Source: Verrucomicrobiota bacterium
GTDB lineage: Bacteria > Verrucomicrobiota > Verrucomicrobiia > Methylacidiphilales > Verrucolacustridaceae
Reading direction: 5' to 3'
NCBI GenBank assembly: GCA_016876055.1
Contig: VHDM01000022.1
Coordinates: 1-16,989, forward strand
Length of the DNA stretch: 16,989 nt
In this document: piece by piece, positions 7,593 to 14,715 of the stretch
How positions within the stretch are numbered: position 1 is the first letter of the stretch
Layout: every line of letters begins with the position of its first letter
The notes under the pieces: generated by a model
What the model was told of the DNA's origin: nothing
Seen by the model: only the letters and a program-made list of their open reading frames with translations
The model's database searches: none
Translations under genes and position numbers: made by a program

Positions 7593-8675
7593 GTGTCTCA
7601 GATCAAACTGTTTATCCCTGGGCCGGTGGAAATCTCCGATTCCGTGAGGAAGGCCTTCGCCGGGCCCATGATCGGGCATCGCGGGAAAGGCTTTCAGGAT
7701 CTTTACGCCCGGGTCCAGCCCGGGCTGAGAAAGCTTTTTCAAACCAGTCAGCCGGTCTTTCTGGGGACCGGATCGGCCTGGTCGGTCATGGAGGCGGCTT
7801 TGCGGAACCTGGTGGAGGCGAAAGTGTTGGTCTGCATGAACGGAGCCTTTTCAGACAAGTGGTTCGATGTGGCGCGCAAATGCGGTAAGGAGGCCGGCAA
7901 AGTGCAGGTGGAGTGGGGTCAGGCGATCAAGCCCGAGATGATCGACCGGGAGTTGGCCAAGGGCGGTTACGACGCCCTGACGCTAATTCACCATGAAACC
8001 TCCACGGGGTCGCTGAGCCCGCTGCCCGACATCGCCAAACTGGTGCGCACGAAGTATCCCGATGTGTTGCTGATCGTGGACACGGTTTCCTCCTTCAGTG
8101 TTCTCCCGATTCCTTTTGATGAGCTTGGTTTGGATGTGATGCTTTGCGGAACGCAAAAAGCTTTGGCCTTGCCCCCCGGGGCCGCGCTGTTTGCGGTAAG
8201 CGAGCGGGCTTATCAACGGGCAGAAAAAGTAAAGGATCGTGGCTTTTACTACGATTTCCTGGAATTCCGGAAACAGGCCGAGAGCAACATGACACCCTGT
8301 ACCCCCTCCATCAGCCACCTGTACGCTTTGGAGGTGAAGCTGGCGGAAATCGAAAAGGAGGGGGTTGCCCAGCGGCATGCGCGGCACCGGAAAAATGCCG
8401 AGCAGGGTCGGGCGTGGTTGCAGGCGAACGGGTTTGAGGTGTTTCCGGAAAAGGGTTACGAGTCTTTGAGTCTGACGTGCGGGAAAAATACCCGTGGGGT
8501 TGATGTGGCCAAGTGGATTGCGTGGCTCAAGGAGAACCACCACGCCATTTTTGACGGGGGTTACGGAAAGCTGAAGGGCCAGACGTTCCGGGTTTCCCAC
8601 ATGGGGGATGAGACGGAAAAGGGCATGGAAAATTTGTGGGGCAGGTTGGCCGAAGGGCTTAAGAAAATCGCCTGA
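7593..8675 (+). CDS. Class V PLP-dependent aminotransferase
   Basis: Fold-type I, class V aminotransferase of the serine-pyruvate / alanine-glyoxylate group, 360 residues, cytoplasmic. Typical features are the N-terminal LFIPGPVEIS (6-15), GTGSAWSVMEAA (58-69) in the phosphate-binding region, HHETSTG at 133-139, the cofactor-binding aspartate D163 in VDTVSS, and the Schiff-base lysine K189 in GTQKALALPPG. Substrates could be serine, alanine or glyoxylate, or phosphoserine; sequence alone does not decide. The start is taken as GTG 7593 because the family core begins six codons later; the open frame continues further upstream, but only as antisense to the neighbour's signal-peptide region. No clear ribosome site precedes it. 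It is a lone plus-strand gene between minus-strand blocks; its end faces clpX across a hairpin. Confidence 0.88.
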   Translation: MSQIKLFIPGPVEISDSVRKAFAGPMIGHRGKGFQDLYARVQPGLRKLFQTSQPVFLGTGSAWSVMEAALRNLVEAKVLVCMNGAFSDKWFDVARKCGKEAGKVQVEWGQAIKPEMIDRELAKGGYDALTLIHHETSTGSLSPLPDIAKLVRTKYPDVLLIVDTVSSFSVLPIPFDELGLDVMLCGTQKALALPPGAALFAVSERAYQRAEKVKDRGFYYDFLEFRKQAESNMTPCTPSISHLYALEVKLAEIEKEGVAQRHARHRKNAEQGRAWLQANGFEVFPEKGYESLSLTCGKNTRGVDVAKWIAWLKENHHAIFDGGYGKLKGQTFRVSHMGDETEKGMENLWGRLAEGLKKIA

Positions 8676-8681
8676 CCCGGG

Positions 8682-8697
8682 GCCCCGTGCCCGGGGC
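8682..8697. terminator. Hairpin between convergent aminotransferase and clpX
   Basis: GCCCCG / CGGGGC form a perfect 6-bp stem around a TGCC loop in the 33-base gap between two converging genes. A bidirectional terminator role is likely from position; neither side has a good T-tract. Confidence 0.45.
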
Positions 8698-8708
8698 TGG
8701 GCAAATCT

Positions 8709-9974
8709 TCAGGCGGCTTTGCGGGATTCTTTACGTTTGATGATGGGAGTGCGCTGACCTTCCACGACCGGGCGGTTGATCAGGACCTCCTCCACGTCGT
8801 CACGAGAAGGGATTTCGTACATCAGGTCGAGCATCATACCTTCGAGCAGGCTGCGCAGCGCCCGGGCGCCGGTCCCTTTCCTCATGGCCTTGTCGGCCAG
8901 GCATTTCAGGGCATCGCGGGTGAAGTTCAGCTTCACCCCTTCCATCCCGAACAGTTTGGCGTACTGCTTGGTGAGGCAATTCTTGGTGTCGGTCAGAACG
9001 GCAATGAGCTCCTCGGCGGTCAGCGGATGGAGGTGGGCCAGGACAGGGAGCCGGCCAATGAATTCCGGGATCATGCCAAATTTCAAAAGATCTTCCGGTT
9101 CGGTGTGACGAAGTAATGACGGCCCCTCTTCGACCATCGGTGCGGAGCCGGGGCCGGATCCAAATCCAAGGGAGCGGCCGCCGAGCCGTTTGCGCACAAT
9201 CTCATCGAGGCCGACAAAACCTCCGCCGCAGACGAAAAGGATGTTTTGGGTATTGATGGCGATGTGTTCCTGCTGGGGGTGTTTGCGGCCCCCCTGAGGA
9301 GGGACGTGGCACACGGTACCCTCAAGAATCTTAAGTAGCCCTTGTTGAACGCCTTCGCCCGAGACGTCGCGGGTGATGGAGGCGCTGTCTGACTTGCGGC
9401 CGATCTTATCAATTTCGTCAATGTAGACGATGCCGAGCTCGGCCCGCTTGACGTCATAGTCGGCGTTTTGGAGAAGGCGGAGGATGATGGTTTCCACGTC
9501 CTCCCCGACGTAGCCGGCTTCGGTCAGGGAGGTGGCATCGGCGATCGCGAAGGGGACGTCCAAAATCCGGGCGAGGGTGCGGGCGAGGAGGGTCTTGCCG
9601 CAGCCGGTGGGGCCGATCAGCAGGATATTGCTTTTTTCCAATTCCACATCGGCGTGATCGGTGGGGAGAGTGTCGGCGTGGTCGCCCCGGATGCGCTTGT
9701 AGTGGTTATGGACAGCCACCGCGAGGGTGCGTTTGGCCCGTTCCTGGCCGATGACATGTCGGTCGAGTTCAGCGCGAATTTCGCGCGGTTTGGGCAGGGC
9801 CTTGAGCGGGCCTTTGCCGGTTGGTCCTTCCCCCACCTCCCGGTTCAGGATGTTGGTGCAAAGGGTGATGCAGTTGTCACAGATGTAGACGCCTGGTCCG
9901 GCGATCAGTTTCTTCACCTCCGCGTGGCTCTTTCCACAGAAGGAGCAAAGGGTGAGGTGGGTGGGGCGGGCCAC
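8709..9974 (-). CDS. clpX: ATP-dependent Clp protease ATP-binding subunit ClpX
   Basis: Hexameric AAA+ unfoldase that recognises tagged proteins and feeds them to ClpP. The 421 residues start with the four-cysteine zinc domain (C10, C13, C32, C35). The AAA+ module has Walker A GPTGCGKT at 121-128 and Walker B IVYIDE at 182-187. Other motifs are the pore loop GYVG at 154-157, the RKH substrate loop at 230-232, the ClpP-docking loop LGF at 269-271 (IGF in E. coli) and EFIGR with the sensor arginine at 304-308. The start is GTG 9974, with GGAG five bases ahead; an in-frame stop, that of clpP, lies just upstream. It lies 12 bases after clpP, as last gene of tig-clpP-clpX. Confidence 0.98.
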   Translation of the reverse strand: MARPTHLTLCSFCGKSHAEVKKLIAGPGVYICDNCITLCTNILNREVGEGPTGKGPLKALPKPREIRAELDRHVIGQERAKRTLAVAVHNHYKRIRGDHADTLPTDHADVELEKSNILLIGPTGCGKTLLARTLARILDVPFAIADATSLTEAGYVGEDVETIILRLLQNADYDVKRAELGIVYIDEIDKIGRKSDSASITRDVSGEGVQQGLLKILEGTVCHVPPQGGRKHPQQEHIAINTQNILFVCGGGFVGLDEIVRKRLGGRSLGFGSGPGSAPMVEEGPSLLRHTEPEDLLKFGMIPEFIGRLPVLAHLHPLTAEELIAVLTDTKNCLTKQYAKLFGMEGVKLNFTRDALKCLADKAMRKGTGARALRSLLEGMMLDLMYEIPSRDDVEEVLINRPVVEGQRTPIIKRKESRKAA

Positions 9975-9986
9975 GGGGGCTCCGGT

Positions 9987-10610
9987 TTATTTTGAGGATT
10001 GGGTGGGCTTGTTAAAGGAAACCACGTGATCGACCAGACCGTAGGTTTTGGCGTCCTCGGCCGACATGAAGCGGTCGCGATCGGTATCCTTCTCAACCGT
10101 CTCGAATTTCTGGCCGGTGTGGTGGGCCAGGATTTCGTTGAGGCGCTTCTTGGCGCGGAGGATTTCCTGGGCCTGAATGCTGATGTCCGTGGCCTGTCCT
10201 TGGGCGCCGCCGAGGGGCTGGTGGATCATGATTCGGGCGTTGGGGAGACAAAAGCGTTTGCCCTTGGTGCCAGCGGCCAGCAGGACAGCACCCATACTGG
10301 CGGCTTGGCCAATGCAATAGGTCGCCACCTCGCAGCTGATGTATTGCATGGTGTCATAAATCGCGAGCCCGGCAGTGACATAACCGCCCGGCGAGTGGAC
10401 GTAAATGTTCACGTCCTTCTTGGGATCCTCCATTTGGAGAAAAAGCAGCTGGGCGATGATGGAGTTGGCCATGTTGTCGTCGATGGCGGTACCGATAAAA
10501 ATGATCCGGTCCTTGAGGAGCCGGGAATAAATGTCGTAGGCCCGCTCGCCGCGCCCGGTCTGCTCAATGACGCTGGGAACGTAGTAGTCCGCGCGGGGTT
10601 TCGGGTTCAT
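9987..10610 (-). CDS. clpP: ATP-dependent Clp protease proteolytic subunit ClpP
   Basis: Serine peptidase that forms the double-heptamer chamber of the ClpXP protease. The 207 residues have the usual size. The catalytic triad is visible: S105 in GQAASMGA, H130 in MIHQPLGG, and D179 in DTDRDRF. The strand and loop NIYVHSPGGYVTAGLAIYDT (68-87) and the C-terminal GLVDHVV are family hallmarks. The gene starts at ATG 10610, nine bases after the stop of tig, with no obvious Shine-Dalgarno, so translation may depend on coupling to the upstream gene. A second clpP copy, common in some phyla, is not in this window. Confidence 0.98.
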   Translation of the reverse strand: MNPKPRADYYVPSVIEQTGRGERAYDIYSRLLKDRIIFIGTAIDDNMANSIIAQLLFLQMEDPKKDVNIYVHSPGGYVTAGLAIYDTMQYISCEVATYCIGQAASMGAVLLAAGTKGKRFCLPNARIMIHQPLGGAQGQATDISIQAQEILRAKKRLNEILAHHTGQKFETVEKDTDRDRFMSAEDAKTYGLVDHVVSFNKPTQSSK

Positions 10611-10619
10611 GACGACAAT

Positions 10620-11918
10620 TTACGAGCGGACCGCGTGTTGCAAAAGGAAATCGACGGTCTTTCTGCGCAAGAGGGTGTCAGCAAGTGAGGGCAAAGCTCC
10701 CGATTTTTGCAGGCGCTTGGCAAAAAGGCGGACATCCTGGCCGCTGTGGGAGGCCAACTGGGCCACCTCGTGCAGGAGTTCCGGCTCCTCCACTTGGAGA
10801 TTTTCCGTCTCAGCCACTTTCCTGAGCAAAAAGGACAACTTGACGTTCTCCTCCGCGCTGCGGCCGGCGGCGGCGAGGATCTCGTCCTTGTGTTTAAGAA
10901 GTTCTTCCTGGGGGACGCCCCGGCGCTGATTTTCCTCCACGAGGCGGGCCACCAGGCGCCGGCGCTCCTCCGCGAGCATGGGTTCCGGGACATCCATTTT
11001 TACGGCGGCAAGGAGAGCGGCCGTGACCGCCTTGGATTCCTCCACGCGGAGAGCCGAGTCCCGGGAAGCGACCAAATCCTCCTGAATCCTTTTTCTCAGT
11101 TCTTCCAAAGACATTCGGTAGTGCTCCTGGCAGAAGGATTCATTGCATTCCGGTAAGTGCCGCTCCTTGAGCTCGTGCAGGGCCACGGCATAGCGAGCGG
11201 TCTGGCCGCGGAGGGGGGCTTGGGGAAAGTCGGCGGGGAATTTGACCTCAACCTCCTTCGTCTCCCCGGGCTTCAGGCCGTAGAGGGCCTGGCAGAAGCC
11301 GGGCAGGAAAGAATCCGGCTTCAACCAGAGCCAAAGTTTTTTGGCGGCGGCCACTTGGCCGGCCTGCGGGGCGATCTCGGAGATTTTCTTACCACCACAG
11401 GTGCCCTCAAAATCTACTACGGCGAAGTCCCCTTCCTGGGCGGGGCGGGGTTCGAGGGTGTGGAAGTGGGCCATGGGCTCGGCCAGCTGCTTGAGCGTGG
11501 CGGCCACGTCCTTGTCCGTCACCGGCTCGGGAGATTTCTTAGGGATTTTCAGGCCTTTGGCGGCCGGCAGCTTGAATTCGGGGGCAATATCGACCCGTAG
11601 AATAAATCGGAATTTGAGGTCTTGAGCGAAATTTGCCTCCTCCACGGCAGGATCGTCCACCAATTGGAGCTTTTCCTTGTCGACCGCGGCTCGCAGACCC
11701 TCGCGGAGGAGGACCTCGCGCAATTCGGCCTGAATGTCGGGGGCATAGCGTTTCCGCACCATGTCGAGCGGGGCCCGGCCTGGACGGAATCCAGGGAGGC
11801 GGGCGGATTTTTGAAAGGAAAGGGTGACCTGGGCCTCTTTTTGGCGGACGTGGTCAGCCGGAATTTCGCCTTTGACCCGGCGGCGGCATCCTCCGGCGTT
11901 TTCCAAGGAAATTTTCAT
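10620..11918 (-). CDS. tig: Trigger factor
   Basis: Ribosome-bound chaperone that meets nascent chains at the exit tunnel; it also has a peptidyl-prolyl isomerase domain. The 432 residues show the three-part layout: the N-terminal ribosome-binding domain with signature GFRPGRAP at 43-50, an FKBP-like domain at about 160-250 (GDFAVVDFEG at 163-172), and a helical, charged C-terminal domain at about 255-430. The sequence of the signature (GFRxGxxP) supports ribosome binding. First gene of the quality-control operon, nine bases before clpP. A small hairpin lies just before its ATG, and no ribosome site is visible there. Upstream, on the same strand, is a Fur-family gene 51 bases away. Confidence 0.95.
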   Translation of the reverse strand: MKISLENAGGCRRRVKGEIPADHVRQKEAQVTLSFQKSARLPGFRPGRAPLDMVRKRYAPDIQAELREVLLREGLRAAVDKEKLQLVDDPAVEEANFAQDLKFRFILRVDIAPEFKLPAAKGLKIPKKSPEPVTDKDVAATLKQLAEPMAHFHTLEPRPAQEGDFAVVDFEGTCGGKKISEIAPQAGQVAAAKKLWLWLKPDSFLPGFCQALYGLKPGETKEVEVKFPADFPQAPLRGQTARYAVALHELKERHLPECNESFCQEHYRMSLEELRKRIQEDLVASRDSALRVEESKAVTAALLAAVKMDVPEPMLAEERRRLVARLVEENQRRGVPQEELLKHKDEILAAAGRSAEENVKLSFLLRKVAETENLQVEEPELLHEVAQLASHSGQDVRLFAKRLQKSGALPSLADTLLRRKTVDFLLQHAVRS

Positions 11919-11921
11919 GAA

Positions 11922-11937
11922 GGTAGAAAACGCTACC
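11922..11937 (-). promoter_or_regulatory. Small hairpin in the tig leader
   Basis: GGTAG / CTACC (5 bp, 6-base loop) sits three bases before the tig ATG and follows a T6 run on the transcript strand. It occupies the place where a ribosome site should be. It could affect initiation; the short stem makes this uncertain. Confidence 0.3.
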
Positions 11938-11969
11938 GAAAAAATGAAGCCATGGCCAAGGGAAAGGAG

Positions 11970-12452
11970 TCAGGGGTTCCGGTGAGGACAGGCGCCTTTT
12001 TCCCGGAGGGTATCGCAGGTGGCCTCGATCTGGAGACTGATTCGCTTGGGGCTGAAGCCGTGATCCTTGGTGACAATGGATTCGCGCACCTCCAGGCAGG
12101 CGTCGTAAAATTCAACGACCTTCTGGCAATCCACGCAGACGAAGTGACCGTGGCGCGGAGCGTCGGCGAAGTTGGGGTCGTACTGGGGGGACTGCTGGCC
12201 CAAGCCGATTTGGCGGATCAGTCCGGCTTTCACCAGAAAGGCGAGGGTGCGGTAGACGGTGGCCCGCGAGACTTTCGCGTCCCGGCGCCGGGAACGGGCC
12301 AGGAGGGCTTCCGCGGTAAAATGTTCCTTGGTGCCAAAAGCCATTTCCACGACCACCCGCCGTTGGGAGGTAAGGCGGAGCCCTTGGGATCGCATGCTTT
12401 CGAGCGCGCGGTCTTGCGCAGGGGGTTTGGGCGGCGCGGGGACGGGTTTCAT
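11970..12452 (-). CDS. Fur-family metal/peroxide-responsive repressor
   Basis: DNA-binding regulator of the Fur/PerR/Zur group, 160 residues with a Pro-rich N-terminal extension. The winged helix includes GLRLTSQRRVV (24-34) and the recognition segment SRATVYRTLAFLVKAGLI (62-79). The dimerisation domain has HGHFVCVDCQKVVEF at 101-115, with the first structural CxxC (C106, C109). The usual second CxxC is not intact: the tail has single cysteines at C146 and C155, and the usual metal-ligand histidine before the LxI segment appears replaced by isoleucine (RISLQI). Its metal or signal therefore cannot be assigned. ATG 12452 overlaps the lysR stop as ATGA, with GAGGA nine bases upstream, so the two regulators are probably translated together. 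The trigger-factor gene follows 51 bases later. Confidence 0.9.
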   Translation of the reverse strand: MKPVPAPPKPPAQDRALESMRSQGLRLTSQRRVVVEMAFGTKEHFTAEALLARSRRRDAKVSRATVYRTLAFLVKAGLIRQIGLGQQSPQYDPNFADAPRHGHFVCVDCQKVVEFYDACLEVRESIVTKDHGFSPKRISLQIEATCDTLREKGACPHRNP

Positions 12453-13363
12453 TCGGCCGCGTCCTCGGAAAGATCCCCGCCCTTTTTGGGATTTTTGAGG
12501 GCCTTGAGAAAGCGTTTCACCGCCGGACTGATCACGCGCGAAGCCCGGGAAACCACCCCGAGAGGACGAACAATTTCAGCACCCGCGTGGGAAATGGTCA
12601 CCAGGGTGCCGGCGGACAGTTCCTTGGCGACGACGGATTTGGGCAGGAAGGCAACACCGGCATCGATTTCCACAGCGCTTTTCAGCGTCTCCACATTGTC
12701 GAATTCCATTTTGGGCTGAATTTTCAGGCCCCGGGTGGCGAGGATTTTATCCAAGCCCTGGCGGGTGGGCATTTCAGGGGCGAGGGATAGAATTTTGAAC
12801 TGCGCCAGGTCCGCCAGGGCCACGTTGGTTTTTTTCGTCAGGGGGTGGCCTGGGGCGGCGATAATATGCAGGGCATCTTTTTTGAAGGTTTCCACCTTGA
12901 GTCCCTTCCGGGACGCGGGAAAAGCCACGAAACCGACATCGGCATCGCCATCGGCGACCGACTCGTAAACCTCGTTGGAGCGGCGGTAATCCACCTGCAC
13001 CTTCACTTGGGGGAAGGCCTTCAGAAACTCCTTGATGTAGGGGGGCAGCTCATGGATGCCCACGCTGGGCACGGCGGCGAGCCGGATCGTGCCAGAAATG
13101 ATGTTGCGCATTTCCTCGAGCTGGTGCGTGAAGCGCTGGTAATGGGCGATGATTTCCCGGCTGGCCTCATAGAGCAGCTGGCCTTCGCGGGTGAGGGCAA
13201 ATTGTTTGCTGGTGCGTTCCAAAAGAGGGACCCGAAGGCGCTGTTCGATGGACCGGAGTTGCTGACTGACGGCAGACTGCGTGATGCCGTTGAGCGAGGC
13301 GGACCGGCTGAAGGATTTTGTTTCCACCAGATCCCGGAACACGCGAAAAGATTCCACCTGCAT
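12449..13363 (-). CDS. LysR-family transcriptional regulator
   Basis: Typical 304-residue LysR regulator. Residues 1-60 form the winged helix-turn-helix (FRDLVETKSFSRSASLNGIT, then QSAVSQQLRSIE), joined by a linker helix to a periplasmic-binding-protein-like effector domain (about 88-295) starting with GTIRLAAVPSVG. The effector is unknown; the general layout is similar to CysB/CysL-type members, but I would not assign one. It is divergent from the yggS operon, 54 bases apart, and overlaps fur downstream by four bases. Divergent LysR genes often control their neighbour and themselves; a candidate operator lies in the gap. Confidence 0.92.
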   Translation of the reverse strand: MQVESFRVFRDLVETKSFSRSASLNGITQSAVSQQLRSIEQRLRVPLLERTSKQFALTREGQLLYEASREIIAHYQRFTHQLEEMRNIISGTIRLAAVPSVGIHELPPYIKEFLKAFPQVKVQVDYRRSNEVYESVADGDADVGFVAFPASRKGLKVETFKKDALHIIAAPGHPLTKKTNVALADLAQFKILSLAPEMPTRQGLDKILATRGLKIQPKMEFDNVETLKSAVEIDAGVAFLPKSVVAKELSAGTLVTISHAGAEIVRPLGVVSRASRVISPAVKRFLKALKNPKKGGDLSEDAAE

Positions 13364-13417
13364 GAGAGTTGAGTATTATGCACTCTTATTGGCCATGCAA
13401 AGCAAGCCTTTCTAATC
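13364..13417. promoter_or_regulatory. Divergent promoter region with candidate LysR box
   Basis: This 54-base gap separates lysR (minus) from yggS (plus). TGAGTATTATGCA at 13370-13382 fits the T-N11-A rule with partial dyad symmetry (TG..TA.TA..CA). GAGT 13371-13374 and ACTC 13382-13385 form another inverted pair. On the minus strand CATAAT (13380-13375) could be a -10 for lysR, with TTGCTT (13405-13400) at a long 19-base spacing as -35. The box would overlap that -10, as in autorepressed LysR genes. No good plus-strand promoter is seen. Confidence 0.4.
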
Positions 13418-14107
13418 ATGGGCGACCCTCTGGAGCCAAACTACTCGCGCCTGTGTGCGGAGATCCGGGAAGCTGCGGAAAAAACCGGGCGGAATCCCGA
13501 CACCGTGCGCCTCTTGGCCGTGAGCAAAAAAGTTTCAGCTGAGCGCCTGCGTATCCTTTGGGGGCTCGGGCACCGTCTTTTTGGTGAGAACCGGGTGCAA
13601 GAGGCCCGCGCGAAAATTCCCGATCTACCCACGGGTGGGGAGTGGCACTTCATCGGGGGGTTGCAGACGAACAAGGCGAGAGATGCGGTGGAATGGTTTG
13701 ATGTGGTCGAGTCGGTGGACCGGGTCGAGCTGGCGGCCGAACTGCACAAGCGCGCGGAGGCCGCCGGAAAAACCCTCGCCGTTCTTTTGGAAATCAACGT
13801 GGGCGGGGAAGCCGCCAAAAGCGGGGCGAAGCCGGAGGAGGCCCAGCAACTTTTCCAGGCCGTCAACGCCATGAGCCGGCTGGAAGTAAGGGGACTGATG
13901 GCGATCCCGCCGTTCCGGGAGGAACCCGAGGAAGCCCGGCCCTTTTTCCGCAGGCTGCGGGAAATCCGGAATCAGTTGGAGCAGGCCTCCGGCGCCGGCT
14001 TGCCGGAGCTTTCCATGGGGATGAGCCATGATTTCAAAGTGGCGATTGCGGAGGGGGCCACGCTGGTGCGGATCGGGACGGCGCTGTTCGGGCCGCGGGC
14101 GGGGTGA
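13418..14107 (+). CDS. yggS: YggS-family PLP homeostasis protein
   Basis: Single-domain alanine-racemase-like barrel that binds pyridoxal phosphate and buffers it in the cytoplasm; it has no known catalytic activity in the family. The 229 residues match the usual length. The PLP lysine is K37 in LLAVSKK (32-38). Other family blocks are FGENRVQEA, WHFIGGLQTNK, LSMGMSHDF and VRIGTALFG near the end (phosphate-binding face). The start at ATG 13418 gives the full N-terminal helix; no Shine-Dalgarno precedes it. First gene of a plus-strand operon; its TGA overlaps the GTG of the next gene. Confidence 0.95.
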   Translation: MGDPLEPNYSRLCAEIREAAEKTGRNPDTVRLLAVSKKVSAERLRILWGLGHRLFGENRVQEARAKIPDLPTGGEWHFIGGLQTNKARDAVEWFDVVESVDRVELAAELHKRAEAAGKTLAVLLEINVGGEAAKSGAKPEEAQQLFQAVNAMSRLEVRGLMAIPPFREEPEEARPFFRRLREIRNQLEQASGAGLPELSMGMSHDFKVAIAEGATLVRIGTALFGPRAG

Positions 14108-14715
14108 GTCTCGCGAAAATTTTGCCCCGCTCCTTTTATGAGCGGGAGAATCCGGTCGAAGTGGCCATCGATCTGCTCGGCAAAATCGTGCGGGTGGATC
14201 AAGGCCGAGGGGGGTGTGCGGCCAGGATCGTGGAGGCGGAGGCGTACGGAGGTCTCAAGGATCGGGCTTCCCACGCCTGGCGGGGAAGAACACCCCGGAA
14301 TGAATCGATGTTTGGCAGACCGGGAACCGCCTACATCTACCTCTGTTACGGAATTCACCGCATGTTCAATGTGGTGACGGCACCAAAGGATGTGCCCGCC
14401 GCGGTCTTAATCCGGGGAGTGGAACCGATCGAGGGCCGGGCGTTGATGGCAAGGCGAAGGAAGTGGCCGCCGAGCGATTTTCGCCTGACCGCCGGGCCGG
14501 GGGTTTTAACCGTAGCCTTGGGAATCCGGATGGAGTGGGATCGAACCGATCTTGTTTGCGGCCCGATCCGGATCGAGGATGACGGGGTGCGGATTTCTTC
14601 GGCTCAGACCCAACGACGGCCAAGGGTGGGCGTAAATTACGCCGGGCCAGCCGCAGAATTTCGTTGGCGGTTCTCCGTCCGAGGTAATCCGTGGGTGAGC
14701 CGGAGCCGTTCATGA
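14104..14715 (+). CDS. 3-methyladenine DNA glycosylase (AAG/Mpg family)
   Basis: Removes alkylated purines such as 3-methyladenine from DNA, the first step of base excision repair. The 203 residues carry the AAG-family core: RIVEAEAY at 41-48 holds the presumed catalytic E46 and intercalating Y48, H57 lies in ASHAW at the matching distance, and TPRNESMFGRPGTAYIYLCY (63-82) follows. The spacing of E46, Y48 and H57 equals that of E125, Y127 and H136 in the human enzyme. The GTG start at 14104 overlaps the yggS stop (GTGA), which points to translational coupling. Its own stop overlaps the next ATG. Confidence 0.95.
   Translation: MSLAKILPRSFYERENPVEVAIDLLGKIVRVDQGRGGCAARIVEAEAYGGLKDRASHAWRGRTPRNESMFGRPGTAYIYLCYGIHRMFNVVTAPKDVPAAVLIRGVEPIEGRALMARRRKWPPSDFRLTAGPGVLTVALGIRMEWDRTDLVCGPIRIEDDGVRISSAQTQRRPRVGVNYAGPAAEFRWRFSVRGNPWVSRSRS

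Noticed and set aside
9468..10688. Plus-strand open frames opposite clpX and clpP
   Set aside because: Antisense shadows of highly conserved genes; no ribosome site and no family resemblance.
11622..12719. A 365-codon plus-strand frame across tig, fur and lysR
   Set aside because: It runs antisense through three well-supported genes and one gap, with no recognisable domain.
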